DNA from: Ligustrum vulgare
Taxonomy: Eukaryota > Streptophyta > Magnoliopsida > Lamiales > Oleaceae
NCBI GenBank assembly: GCA_963555705.1
Contig: OY743183.1
Location: 28,803,932 to 28,867,931 of the forward strand
Direction of reading: 5' to 3'
DNA: 64,000 bases
The notes under the pieces were generated by a model. The model had not been told where the DNA came from. It saw only the letters and a list, made by a program, of their open reading frames with translations, and ran no database searches. This document shows positions 46,529 to 57,785 of the stretch, one piece after another (position 1 is the stretch's first letter; the number at the start of each line of letters is the position of its first letter). The position numbers and the translations under genes are program-made.

Positions 46529-48653
46529 AGCGAAGACAGAAGTCGTCTCTAAAAGCCTAAAAATCGTCTCTATAGATCAATAGCGACGACATTGTCGTCT
46601 CTAATAGTCGTCGCTTTAGGCCCGTAGCTGAAAGTCAATAGCGATGACACCGTCGTCTCTATTTCTTCGGAAGATATTGCAACGACAATTAGCGACGACA
46701 TAGTCGTCCCTAATAACGAAAAATATTTTATTAATAATTTATTAATTTAACTTGATCCGATCCGAACCATTTTGAACTCGGCCCGAATTTGAACTCAACC
46801 CGAACCTCGAGTATTTATTTTTAATTCATATGATGATAGTGTTGGCTTGGAGACTCGAACTCTTGACCAAGTAGTTGGGTGAGTGATGTCCCAACCGTTC
46901 ACGCAAATAAATTCTTGTGTCTTATTTTGTTTTAAGTAATATATAATAGTTAACTTTAACGAATCACATTTTAATAATAATAGTATATAAACATTTGTTC
47001 CAACACATTGACTTCAATATTATTTTTATAAAAATCGAAAAGCAAAAAAAAAAAAAAAAAATATCGAACCTATAGAGACGACATAGTCGTCGCAATAGGG
47101 TATGTTTTTAGACGACAAAAAAAGTCGTCGCTAATACTCAGGTATTAGAGACGACTTGTTTTTGTCGTCGCAACTTTTTGAGACGACAAAAAAAGTCGTC
47201 CCTAATACCTGAGTATTAGAGACGATTTGTTTTTGTCGTCGCAAATTTTTGAGACGACGTATTAGAGACGACTTTTTTTGTCGTCGCTGATTGCTGAGTA
47301 TTAGAGACGACTTTTTTTGTCGTCGCTAATTTTCGTCGCTGTTGGTCCGATTTCTTGTAGTGACAACTCAAATTCGACGATCATGATAAGTTATTTAGTG
47401 CAATGAATTGAAGGACGATTATACAAGGTAGTGGATATCAGTTGGCTATAAAATCAAGGCGGTAAATTAGAAATTCAAAGTAGTAGACAATTAGTAGAAT
47501 TTGTATATACTATAGAAAATTAGACATTTAGAAGGACCAACAAATAAAAACTCTTAAATAAAGATATAATTTTCTTATCTTAGATTTTATTAGAAGTTCC
47601 TTAATTTAATTTGCGTGTTTGCGCCCTTTAGACATCTTGTAACTTAAATTTTTCTAGTGCAAAACACACAATTTTTGAACTTTATCTCAAGAAGTTTGTC
47701 TTTTACAATTTTGTTTAATATCTTTTTAATTATTAGTACAAACGAAACAACATATCACCAAACACAGGATGTAAACAAAATTTCACGCTACTTTAATTCC
47801 TCTTGATATCTTGTCATGAAAATCTGCATCAATTTTGTAAAAGCTTTACTAGAGCCCACATCTTCTCGCTGTTTAAATATTCATTAGTCAATTATGGGCC
47901 ATGGCTCTTTAGTTTATTTGACAATTCCTGACTTTTATAAGTTTTATTACATTATTCAATTTTCACTTTTTCCATCTCAAATGATTCCAAGACAAAAAAT
48001 AAAATAAAGATGATACGTATAGGGTTTCTACAAAAGGAGAACCCTAAACCACCCATGATGGCAATAGTTGTAAATGGAAGTCCACTGGTCAGGATTGCTC
48101 ATATATGATAGTTTTATTTAAATCACATCATTAAAAATTATCAACTAATTAAATACATATCAGGTAGCTCATTCCTATTGATTCATCAATCTGCATTCTT
48201 ATAGATTTCTCATTGATTGGTACCGAACAAGAGTCTTGTGTATGACATGACAGCTTAATTTTCAAGACGACATCGACATGTAATGGTTACTATTGTACAG
48301 AATGTGTGAAATATCTATATATGGCGGGGTATTTTACCCAAAAAGCAATTTATGAAATATTTATAGAGAGCAGGCAAATAAAAATGAATAGAACGAAATA
48401 TATTATGAGTTTGATATATTATTATTAAAATTGCAACTCAATTTGATATTGTTATGATTTGTAGAAAGGATACTCAAATCATCGAATACAGTAATTTCAA
48501 AATAACATTTATAAACAACATCCAATAACTAATAAGGGTTTAATTAAAAAATATCGATGACTTCTTTTAGTTGTTTTTCTTTTTTTGAATAATTATATTC
48601 TCACCACACTTTAATAGCAATACAATATTTCAAATGCAATTAAGGGAAATATG

Positions 48654-48727
48654 TTACCCTCCCCATGACGGACCCTTGTGATGGGCGGGGATTTTTGTTA
48701 CCCTCCCTGTCATGGGGAGGGGAGTAA
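48654..48727. repeat. Short inverted repeat
   Basis: 'ttaccctccccatgac' and 'gtcatggggaggggagtaa' face each other around ~40 bases, forming a potential hairpin. Could be a tiny MITE or the relic of one; no duplication was identified. Confidence 0.55.
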
Positions 48728-48904
48728 AACCCTGCAATTAAGGTTCTCAATCCATGTTTATTATAGAACTTATGTCCGTTATATTTTCCATCGTATTCTT
48801 ATCTTACATCATTTATTAATTAACAAATCTCATCTCTAATAACTATTTGGTCCACAAGGTTTGTTGGGAGGGCATAAAACGATTCATTTGCGCACCATAT
48901 CTTA

Positions 48905-48906
<2 letters not shown>

Positions 48907-48957
<51 letters not shown>
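48907..48957. repeat. (TA)n microsatellite
   Basis: About 50 bases of alternating TA preceded by GTGTGTG. Confidence 0.95.
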
Positions 48958-48960
<3 letters not shown>

Positions 48961-49934
48961 ACAAGATAGTAGGCCCAAGTTTTTCCGCTAAAACTGTTGA
49001 CATCATTTTATTTTATTTTTTTCGATCAAAATATTAAATTTATTTGTTTGACTTAAGATCATTAAATATCAATTATATCAGCACCGTATTGGCACTCATT
49101 CCCCACTACACGAGAATCAGTGCATTGATACTAACAAATTGTTTAATCAATTCTATAATACATTGATTCATTAGTTGGATCATTTTTATATGAATTTCAA
49201 GAACAAATTATGTAATATTCAAGAATGTATATAAAAAAAACAATTTCCTTATGTGAAATATAATTTTTTTTTTATCATTATTATATTTTGACATTACTAA
49301 AAATATCTACAAAAATATTATTTATAACGTTGAGCAACATTAACGCAAGAAATAAAAAATATTGTTATTTTCCATAAATGAATTTAATACACGTGCAATT
49401 CCTTTTCATGTATTGATTGATGGTCTGCACGATCTAATTGGAAAGTTTTAATATCCTAAATTTTAAGTATTGATATAATAAAGTTCAATAAAGAAATTAT
49501 GTCTATTCATTCTTTGGAAAAATATTTTTTTCCTGTGATCATTCTTTGAATTATGTTTGTCATTCATTAATTCACATCTCATTTTTTAAAATTTGTTTTT
49601 AACTATATTTTATTAATGAGGTATTCTATACATGATATAAAAAAAATCTCTACTTTTTAACCATATATTCTCCTATAATATACATTTCTTTTTAGTTGTA
49701 TTGTATCCAATGACCATGAATCGTAATTATTTAAAAATTATGAACCACAATTATTATTTTTAAAGAAGTTTTTTTAATTTACATTGAATTTTGCTATTGA
49801 ATACTTTTTTTTTCATATTCTTTCCCATAATATATGAATTTAATTGTTTTTGTTATATATTTCTCACATTTTCATTAATTATTGAATATATTTAGTTAGT
49901 TATTCATTAATTAATAATTATAATTTTTTTTGTT

Positions 49935-49962
49935 CCGTGCAACGCACGGGTGCGAATACTAG
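49935..49962 (+). mobile_element. Helitron 3' terminus
   Basis: CCGTGC-AAC-GCACGG hairpin followed by 'gtgcgaatactag' with the final CTAG before T. This matches the hairpin plus CTRR ending of Helitrons. The 5' TC end was not located, so the length is unknown. Confidence 0.65.
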
Positions 49963-52269
49963 TTTAATAAAAAGTAATAAAAGTAAAAATAAGATAAAAT
50001 ATTTTTTTCCTCGGTTAAAAGCACACAAACAATGAACAAAACATTCTTACAAAAATAATCTAGTTCTGATAATTAATAGATGTCAAAGATATATCGATCA
50101 AAAGATTAGGGACACAAGTATTATAATGAGCAAAGCTGAAGGACGTCAAGTATAATTAAAATGTGGTACAACAAATAAAATTAAGTATATATGATGTATA
50201 TATACAATTATTCACTTTATTACTATTATTATCAGATCAATTTGGCATATTGTATTCTCAATTTGAGAGTGATTATAGCCTCGTTTATTTAATTTTGTTT
50301 CATGAAATCCTCATTTTGAGTGATTATAATTTATAGCACTCCTCAAAACTTTATTATGGTACAAAAAGATAATAAACACAAACATAATGTCATGGGACAC
50401 CAAGGCCTTTAATTTGATAACCAAGACGACACCCACCCAAGAAAAGAACTTGACAAGTTATGACAGCCATATGACTTTATACAAAACCTTAATGATCACA
50501 ATTATTTTTTGGGATATACTGTAGTGGATGCTACACTTAGTGGGAAATTTAATGAAATTTGTTAAGAATTATATTTTTTCATTATCATTAATAAAGGTTT
50601 CATGGGACCAATAAGCACTTCCGCCGTCAGCTAAATAAACAATTATTTGTTAAAACATCCCTAATTAAGTGCTTACACGTCTAAAAGTAACTTAAAGGGA
50701 GAAACTTTTTTAGTCGTTTCTATCCTTACCTTTTTTTAGATTTTCATATTTACTCTTAATGTTAATTAATGAATAATTATTTTTTTCCATTTTATCAATA
50801 ATGTCATTAATTTCAATATATACACATTTACAATCTAAACTCTTTACTTTCTCCCTAAAAGTCTTTCAAATATAGCCTAAAATTTTCATTTCTCATTTTT
50901 AGTTTCCGTTGTTTATTTCAAATTAATATTATTCTCACTAAACACAAATACAATTATATTAATACACTATCATAAAGGAAATAGTGGGGAAAAAATCCGG
51001 TTATGATTTTTTCATAAAACTGGAATTCACATTCTTAATTAAATATTAATATATTTTGATCATTAAGGAAGATGTGAGAAATATGAATATTATATTTTTT
51101 GAATTATATTGTTAATATTCTATTATTATTATTTTTTCATTTCTCAATAATGTTATTAATTTAATAAGAATATTTACGACCTCCACTCTATAACCAAAAC
51201 CACATACATTATAGCATTCAATCTAATATATTTACATAGTTACAATATTCTCAATTGCTAATTTTCATTGACACGTTTATAATTCCAAGAATCCTTAATA
51301 TTCATGTATGTTTTTGCACTAAAATGAATTCAATACAACCTATATTATAACCCATATAGCCAACTATAAATTCAAAGCCTAACATTATATTTTTCTAAAC
51401 TTTTTTTAGTCATTATTTCTTTCAAATTTGGTTTTTTAATAAATTGAATGATTTTGTCCACGAATAAAAGTATCAACCATATGTTGCTACAAATTTTGAT
51501 CGCACATGATGAAGATTGAAGTATAAAAAATTTCAATATCCATATGGATTCCATTAAAACCTATATGTACCGATGGAAGTTTTAAAATTTATTTTGAACT
51601 TTTGATTAATGAAGATGAGACATTTTCCATTATATTTTTCTATCTTTATTAATAACTTTTCGATATTGAACAAATATGTTTTTTTTTAATACTTGTAGAG
51701 TACCACATTCTTGCTACACTATTTTATGCCACAATTGAAAATTTTACTCTCATACTTCAGAAAGGAAAAATATATCAATATTATTATGAAAAATCAGACC
51801 AATAGTAATCATACATTTTCAAATGTGCATGATGGAATTAAAATAAACTTGACGACAAACAACAATATTGAAGAGAATGAGACATCTATCAAATTTATGC
51901 ATTGATGATTTCTCATAAGTCTCAAACTTTGTTATAAATGAAAAATACTCTGTGTTAAATTTTCATTGACAATTTTTTTTTCTTTTTATAATATTTAAAA
52001 TATTATATAAATAAAACATATAATTTATTCCTAAATATTATCGATGTTATTCTCAACGTGAAGCTCATATTTACTTTTATCAAATAAGTGAGTCTAGCCA
52101 AGGTTTTGATTGAGAGAGTAAAATATGATCTCAGAAACTTTGTTTAAATATTAAAAATTATTAGATTTTCTTAATTTTATTTGTTTTGCATGTTTGGCTA
52201 ATTTTCTTGAAAAAACACTTGAAATTTTTGTCAGGCATGATTTCTAAAAATTACTTTATATGCACAATT

Positions 52270-52297
52270 AACGCGCGAAGTACGTTTAGACAACTAG
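52270..52297 (+). mobile_element. Possible second Helitron 3' terminus, decayed
   Basis: 'aacgcgcgaagtacgttt' can form a weak hairpin, and CTAG follows 10 bases later before T. Similar to known CGCGCGAAGCGCG-type ends but degenerate. Confidence 0.4.
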
Positions 52298-52497
52298 TAA
52301 CCATAAAAAAGTACAAGTTTTATAGGATAGTCTCATGCATGTTAGCATCATTGTAGGCATTTAACCAGTCAACAAAGTTTTAATATTAGATGATCTATGT
52401 ATATAAGTACTTCTTCCGTAAATACATGATGCTGTTCAAATGTTCTACTTGACTATCTAGGACTTGAGTATCAAAACAGCGACAAAAACACGAGCAA

Positions 52498-52728
52498 TGA
52501 ATTTTGTAAATTTTGTTCTATATTTATCCAAAAAAAATTAATATGAAGAAAAGAAAAACAATCAAGAAATACAAGATTTTCTAGAGGTTCGCCTAGATGT
52601 GAGGCTACGTCCTATTTGCTACTGCAAGAATTCACTTTAATGAAAAATAATGTTTTACAAAAGAAAACATATACATATATTCCCTAACATCTCTTTTCCT
52701 CTCTCTATATTGCAGCACTCAAGTCCTC
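52498..52728 (-). repeat. 3' LTR fragment of C2
   Basis: Matches the right LTR: 'agaggttcgcctagatgtgaggctacgtcc' here, 'agaggttcacctcaatgtgagactacgtcc' near 57,105. It is fused to RT sequence at its right end. Confidence 0.7.
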
Positions 52729-53440
52729 TATCGCAAAATCCTTGAATAATTTTCTTTTTAACTTATTTATCTCTTGTTTGCAAGTACCAGTAATTAACAT
52801 GTCATCAACATATAGAAGCAAAATAATATATGAGTTACCAAAGTTCTTTATACAGAAACAGTGATCTCCTTGGTACCTCCTGAAGCTATTACTACTCATA
52901 AAACTGTCAAACTTCTTATACCACTGCATTTTAGCTTGTTTAAGACCATACAGACTCTTTTGAAGTTTGCACACCATTTTCTCCTTTTTCTGTACTTCGA
53001 AACCTTGTGATTGCATCAAGTAAATTTCTACCTCCAATCACCATGAAGAAAAATCGTCTTTACATTCAACTACTCTAAGTTCAAGTCTCTTCATTTACCA
53101 CTAATCCAAGTAGTTCTCTAATTGTAGTTAATTTCAACACATGAGGGAAAATTTCAGTGTAGTCAATATCTTCTTTCTGTTAAATCCCTTTACAATCAGT
53201 CTTTCTTTGCATTGCTTGCTTCCATCATGTTCTTCTTTCAATCGGTAAACTTATTTATTTTGTAAAGCCTTATTTCCTTTGGTAAGTCTGCCAATACCCA
53301 TGTCTGGTTGGACAATAATGAGTCCATCTCATCCCGCATAGCTAACTCCTGCTTGATTGATTCATCAACATGCACAGCATCACTATAACTTTCTGGTTCA
53401 CCTCTATCAATCAATAAGATATAAAGCAATGTTGAATCAT
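52705..53440 (-). pseudogene. C2 reverse transcriptase
   Basis: 52,705-53,037 encodes KMVCKLQKSLYGLKQAKMQWYKKFD and the intact copia catalytic segment LLLYVDDMLITG, then stops at EDLSAAI where the LTR begins. 53,238-53,429 encodes the upstream part (EPESYSDAVHVDESIKQELAMRDEMDSLLSNQTWVLADLP). Between them the frame is broken by stops. Family RTs continue ~60 residues further, so the end is truncated. Confidence 0.85.
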
Positions 53441-53964
53441 CTCAAGTTTCTTAATTTCAAGAATTGAGTCTTCTGCGCCTGTTTCCAACCTATTTTTATA
53501 AATCACACTTCATTAAAGATCACATTCTTGCTCCTAATAACCTTTCTACCAACATCATCCCAAAAAAAGGATATCCAAACTTGTTATCACCATACCTGAT
53601 AAAGAACACTTCTTTGATTTAGCATCGAGCTTGCTTCTTGCGGTAAAATCAATGTGAATGTATGAAATACAACCAAATACCTTTAAGAGTGAAAGTTTTA
53701 CCGCTTTATTTCTCCATACCTCATCCGGTATTCTACAATTCAATATTATTGAAGGACCTCTATTGATCAAATAAGTTGCATTGTTGATTGCCTCAGCCTA
53801 GAACATCTTTGATAAACCATCATGTACTCTCATGCTTCTTACACGCTCATTCAGAGTTCTATTCATACTCTCAGCTACACCATTTTGTTGATGTTTTCCT
53901 AGAATTATTTTCTTCATCTCGATTCCATTATCAGTACAGTACTTCTTGAAATCATCAGCTACAT

Positions 53965-54094
53965 TGACGTGATTCCTTGTGGGAAGCACGTAGAAAATGC
54001 GAAAATTGTGATTGGAAATCCGAGAAACTCTAAATTCAAGTTGTAGACGATAACAATGCGAACATGTGTACCTCCACTTATGAGATGGTTATAG

Positions 54095-54149
<55 letters not shown>

Positions 54150-55516
54150 CATTTTTTATGGTAGAGGGTATCTACTTTTATTCATTCTAATGAATGAACA
54201 TTACGACTCAAGAACCTAAGGTATATCAAACATTAAACCCGTTTGGATGCGGAAACAAGAATCACAAAGGGGTGAACGCCACAAAAGTTACCTAATCCTT
54301 TGATAGGTTCAATGTGTTCAATAAAGAAAATAAGGGGTCCTCGCCTCAATTGATAATATTTCAATAATAATATCATAGTTATAATAATATATGTTAAATG
54401 AATAATAAAGCTCTTTTATAGGTATAAGGGACAAAATTTGGTTTAAGTAGCCGCCAAAGTTGGGTTTAAACGAAATTAAAAACAACAAAAATGGAAAATA
54501 GAGAGAAACTAATAAAATCCTAAAAGATTCAGCCATGCATTGCATTGCTTTAATGGTCGCGATCGCATGGTTAACTTGGATCGCTCTCAAGTTGTGAAAT
54601 TGTTGCTTATGCGATTATTTGGTGTTTAGGTCATAACTTTCTCTCCTAATGTCCGAATGCGATGATTCAAAGTGCGTTGGAATGATACCTCAAAGGGATA
54701 CAATTATTTCGGATGTAGTGATTTCCAAATTCATGTGCTTTCTATATGGAAATGGGGTCTCAACGTTTGACTAAAAATTTGAATCATAATATTTGCGAGT
54801 TTTTTTTATCCTTCTTTGATTTCCAGTTGATTCTTGGCTCGACTCTTAACTTGATCACTTTTTTTATTCTCTAATATTCTTCCAGCATGTCATGCTTAAC
54901 TTGGAGACCTTCGACCATGAAACTTGAAGTTTTGTTTGGTTTGAGTATTTGATCTTCCCGTCAAGCCCATACTATGATTCTCATCATTCTGTCCTCCAGG
55001 ATGATTCGCCTCGAATCATAGCTTGATTCATAGTGTATCAATGCATCCACTAGATCAAATGGAAAATTTTTGCCTCCATGACATAGAATCAATAAGTTGA
55101 GCTAGTTTAATTGGTAAACATGAAAGTATTGAAACATGAACTTCCTTGGCCATAGGTTGTGTGTCTCACGCTCCGAAGTACAATCAACATGAAAGAAATA
55201 ATTAAGAAAAATAGGGTTGGGTGTGTTAGTTTCTTCAAGTACAAGATATGGATCCTTATACTGATGATGTATCACCACCACCTTATCATTTCGAAACACA
55301 AGGATTTTTTTTCCACCTTCCTCAATCTTTTCACTCTCTTGATCAACCATCTCTTTTAATATTTACTCTCAAAATCAACCACCTCTTCTAATTTTATTCT
55401 TGAATCTTCTACCAATGTGACATGCTTGACTTGGAGACCTTCGACCAAGCAACTAGAAGTTTTGTTTGGCTTGAGTATTGGATCTTCCCATCAAGCCCCT
55501 ACTATGATTCTCATCA
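53965..55516 (-). mobile_element. Deleted gypsy element G3 inserted in C2
   Basis: Flanked by TACAT (53,960-53,964 and 55,517-55,521). One complete LTR (53,965-54,986, TGACGTGATTCC...GATTCTCATCA in + orientation), a ~430-base internal remnant with purine tract and 'ggattcgaggcgaatcatcc'-like pol end, then only ~100 bases of the other LTR (about 55,417-55,516). LTR ends and the 'acaaaggggtgaacgccacaaa' segment relate it to G1/G2. Most of the interior and one LTR were removed by deletion. Confidence 0.8.
54098..54147. repeat. (TA)n microsatellite in the G3 LTR
   Basis: About 50 bases of alternating TA. Confidence 0.95.
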
Positions 55517-55734
55517 TACATGCTCTCCACCATTATCTGATTGCAAACAATTCACCATCAAATATGTCTTGTTTTCAACTATTGCTTTCTAGCTTTTGAA
55601 TATATCAAAGACATCATATTCATTCTTAAAGAAATAGACCCATACCTTCCTACTTGAGTCATCAATAAATTTCACATAATAACTTGAACCTCCAAGGAAA
55701 GTAACAACTGAGGGTTCCCACACATCTGTATGAA

Positions 55735-56394
55735 TCAACTCCAATTTTGTAGCTTTTGCCTCTCTTCCAATTTTGGAGAAACTAATCCTTTTTTGCTTGT
55801 GAAAATATAGCCTTCACACAACCCCTGTTCAACAAATTTCAAACCCATTTTCACTCCACTTTGACTCATGTGTCCCATCTTGCAATGCCACAAATTTGAA
55901 CTGATACCTGAATTAGCAATTGCATCCATATCTCTATAATTGGAAGTAATGTAAAAAGTTCCAGATTTATTTCCTCGAGCAACAACCTTGGATCCCTTCA
56001 TGACTTTCCAAGAACCAGCACCGAAAGTTACATTATGACCTTCATCATCAAGTTGTCCAACTAAGATCAGATAACGCATCAGTTTAGGTACATGCTTCAC
56101 CTTATGAATTTTTCATACATACCCATTTGACATGTTCAAACTTAAATCACCAATACCAACAATATCCATAGGTTCTCAATTAGAAAGATATACCTTTCCA
56201 TAATTTTTAGCAATATAATTTTCCATGATATCGCAATGTGCAGTAGTATGACAAGAAGCTCCTGAATCCATCACCCAAGAGTCAATAGGACTACTAAGTG
56301 ACAAGAGTAAAACATCTTGTACATCTTCAGTCACGACATTAACAACTTTGTTATTCCTTTCTTCCTTCTTCCTTGCTGCTCTACAATTTTTCAT
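55735..56394 (-). pseudogene. C2 protease and GAG-pre-integrase domain
   Basis: 56,176-56,394 contains the end of the CCHC knuckle (MKNCRAARKK) and the copia protease active site VMDSGASCHTT. 55,735-56,100 contains 'LILVGQLDDEGHNVTF', 'LWHCKMGHMSQSGVKMG', the GAG-pre-integrase HxxxH zinc-binding region. A stop near 56,100 separates them. Confidence 0.85.
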
Positions 56395-56399
56395 TAAGT

Positions 56400-57005
56400 G
56401 GCCAATCTTGCAACAATTTCAGCATTTCACTTTCTTTCCAGATCTAGACAACGACCCATTTTACCATTCCTCCACTTCTTTTCATTGGCTTTATAATTGG
56501 AAATCTTCTCGAAATTCCCATTGTGCTCGACATTTAGGGCAAAATCTGATGTTGAGACTTCCCCATAATCTCTTCTACAGGTTTCCTCAACAAGAATAGT
56601 ATCACGAACGTCGCTGAATTTTATATTTGCATTTCCTATACAATTACTGATTACAACTCTCATTGCCTATAGAATTACTGATTACAATCATCAAATCAAT
56701 TTATTGAGATGTTTTGCAGGTTATTGGAAAATAAATTCATTAGATCCTCTGTGGTTTTCCTACCACTATATTGTGACCAACGTTATTCAATAGTGTCAAC
56801 CAAACAACACCTAATACCTGATGATCAATGAGTTTCCAGTCCTCGTCACTCGTTCTGGTCAGATTTTCATCCAAAAGTGGTTGGTGCAGTTTCTTACTGT
56901 ATAGATAATACTCAATCTACATCTTTCAGAATGCAAAATCATTACCACCAAACTTGCAGATTTTGAGCGACCCTCGTTCTTCACCAGTCATTGCTCCCAT
57001 CAAGA
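56400..57005 (-). pseudogene. C2 gag
   Basis: Begins at about 57,000 with an N-terminal copia gag segment (ICKFGGNDFAF), 'WKLIDHQVLGVVWLTLLNNVGHN', then 56,427-56,663 and the first half of a knuckle (C-x2-C-x3-GH-x4-C, with a stop inside). Several stops; capsid not functional. Confidence 0.7.
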
Positions 57006-57011
57006 ACCAAA

Positions 57012-57023
57012 GCTTTGATACCA
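57012..57023 (-). other. Primer binding site of C2
   Basis: GCTTTGATACCA on +, i.e. TGGTATCAAAGC on the element strand, followed by AAAACTG spacing to the LTR end (TTCACA). Confidence 0.75.
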
Positions 57024-57364
57024 GTTTTTGTGAATTAGGAACTCTAATTCTATTTTTATTGAAAGCAATTAATATGAAAAAAAAATCAAGAAACACAATA
57101 TTTATAGAGGTTCACCTCAATGTGAGACTACGTCCACTTTGCTGCTATAGGAATTCACTATAATGAAAAAGAATGTTTTACAAGATAAAACACACACCTA
57201 TCTTCTCTATTTTCTCTTTTTCTATCTCTATTGATGGATGATTAAAGTCTAAAGGTTGCCCCTATTTATAAGATTGAATAGAGGTAAATTCACATTACAC
57301 AAGGACTTCTATTATCTAATAAAAGAAAATCCAAAGTCCACAAGGAATCACTACAACAAAAATA

Positions 57365-57785
57365 GCCTTTTGCAACACTCAAAAAATGTTGCCAAAAGGT
57401 TTTTGCAACGTTTGACAAGTGTTGCAAATCGCAGTGTTGCCGTAAAGAAAAAATTTTTTGCAACGTTTTTTGAACGTTGCAAAAAATTGAAATAAACGTT
57501 GTAATAGACATTTTGCAACGTTTATTAAGTGTTGTGGTAGACCATTTTGCAACGTTTATTAAGTGTTGTGGTAGACCCTTTTGCAACGTTTTTTAAGTGT
57601 TACCTAGATCCTTTTGCAACGTTTATTAAGTGTTGCCGTAGACCTTTTTGCAATATTTTTTGAGTGTTGTCGTAAACCCTTTTGCAACGTTTTTAAAGTG
57701 TTGCAAAAACTTTTAACCCAACCTTTTGCAACATTTATTGAGTGTTTCCGTAGACCCTTTTGCAAAGTTTTTTGAACGTTGCTAT
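57365..57785. repeat. Subterminal repeats of D2 (left)
   Basis: About ten copies of a ~33-35 base unit 'gtagacccttttgcaacgttttttaagtgttg', each an inverted GCAAC/GTTGC motif. Probable transposase-binding array. Confidence 0.8.

Larger units (their letters stand above)
35953..47362. mobile_element. CACTA transposon D1 (~0.86 kb before K1 inserted)
   Basis: Terminal inverted repeats of at least 27 perfect bases, CACTACAAGAAATCGGACCA... at 35,953 and its complement ending at 47,362. 3-base duplication ACA at 35,950-35,952 and 47,363-47,365. Subterminal repeats 'agacgacttttttTgtcgtcgc' / 'gacgacaaaaaaagtcgtcg' fill 47,080-47,340 and 'gtcgtctctaa' repeats 46,535-46,720. Known: CACTA elements have CACTA ends, 3-base duplications and subterminal transposase-binding repeats. 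No transposase, so non-autonomous. K1 is inserted only 27 bases inside its left end. Confidence 0.9.
27628..47752 (+). mobile_element. Tat/Ogre-like Ty3/gypsy retrotransposon T1, old, with nested insertions
   Basis: 5' LTR 27,628-~29,812 and 3' LTR 35,668-~47,752 share long stretches ('ggaagttcaa.a.atgag', 'gatgattgga', 'gttatcac.atgtgaac', 'tagacatttagaag'). Both are split by later insertions: 27,932-29,450 in the 5' LTR and 35,953-47,362 in the 3' LTR. Between them are gag traces, protease, RT, RNase H and a second, archaeal-type RNase H remnant, but no integrase was recognised. LTR right ends are approximate and no target duplication was found. The two LTRs are clearly diverged, so this is the oldest layer here. 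Confidence 0.8.
35668..47752 (+). repeat. 3' LTR of T1 (split by CACTA D1)
   Basis: Parts 35,668-35,952 and 47,363-~47,752 are homologous to the 5' LTR of T1. The break carries the D1 3-base duplication ACA. Confidence 0.72.
47753..52497. other. AT-rich non-coding DNA with microsatellite and Helitron-like ends
   Basis: 4.7 kb without a convincing gene; the longest frames are ~60 codons with no family resemblance. Notable sites within it are listed separately. Confidence 0.5.
53555..55730 (-). pseudogene. C2 integrase, split by G3
   Basis: Right part (55,522-55,730) reads towards 'SDNGGEHV' with the second catalytic Asp. Left part (53,798-53,960) continues with DDFKKYCTDNGIEMKKI and HQQNGVAESMNRTLNERVRSM, which has the catalytic Glu. 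53,555-53,770 carries the C-terminal 'PDEVWRNKAVKLSLLKVFGCISYIHI' segment. The 1,552-base G3 insertion with duplication TACAT lies between. Confidence 0.85.
52498..57348 (-). mobile_element. Ty1/copia retrotransposon C2, broken
   Basis: Minus-strand element: 5' LTR from about 57,029 rightward (interrupted at 57,349 by CACTA D2 and resuming at 62,057), primer site 57,012-57,023, gag, zinc knuckle, protease, integrase and RT in copia order, 3' LTR fragment 52,498-~52,728. RT joins LTR sequence directly near 52,730, so RNase H and the purine tract were deleted. G3 is inserted in the integrase. Its outer left LTR end and target duplication could not be fixed. Confidence 0.82.
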
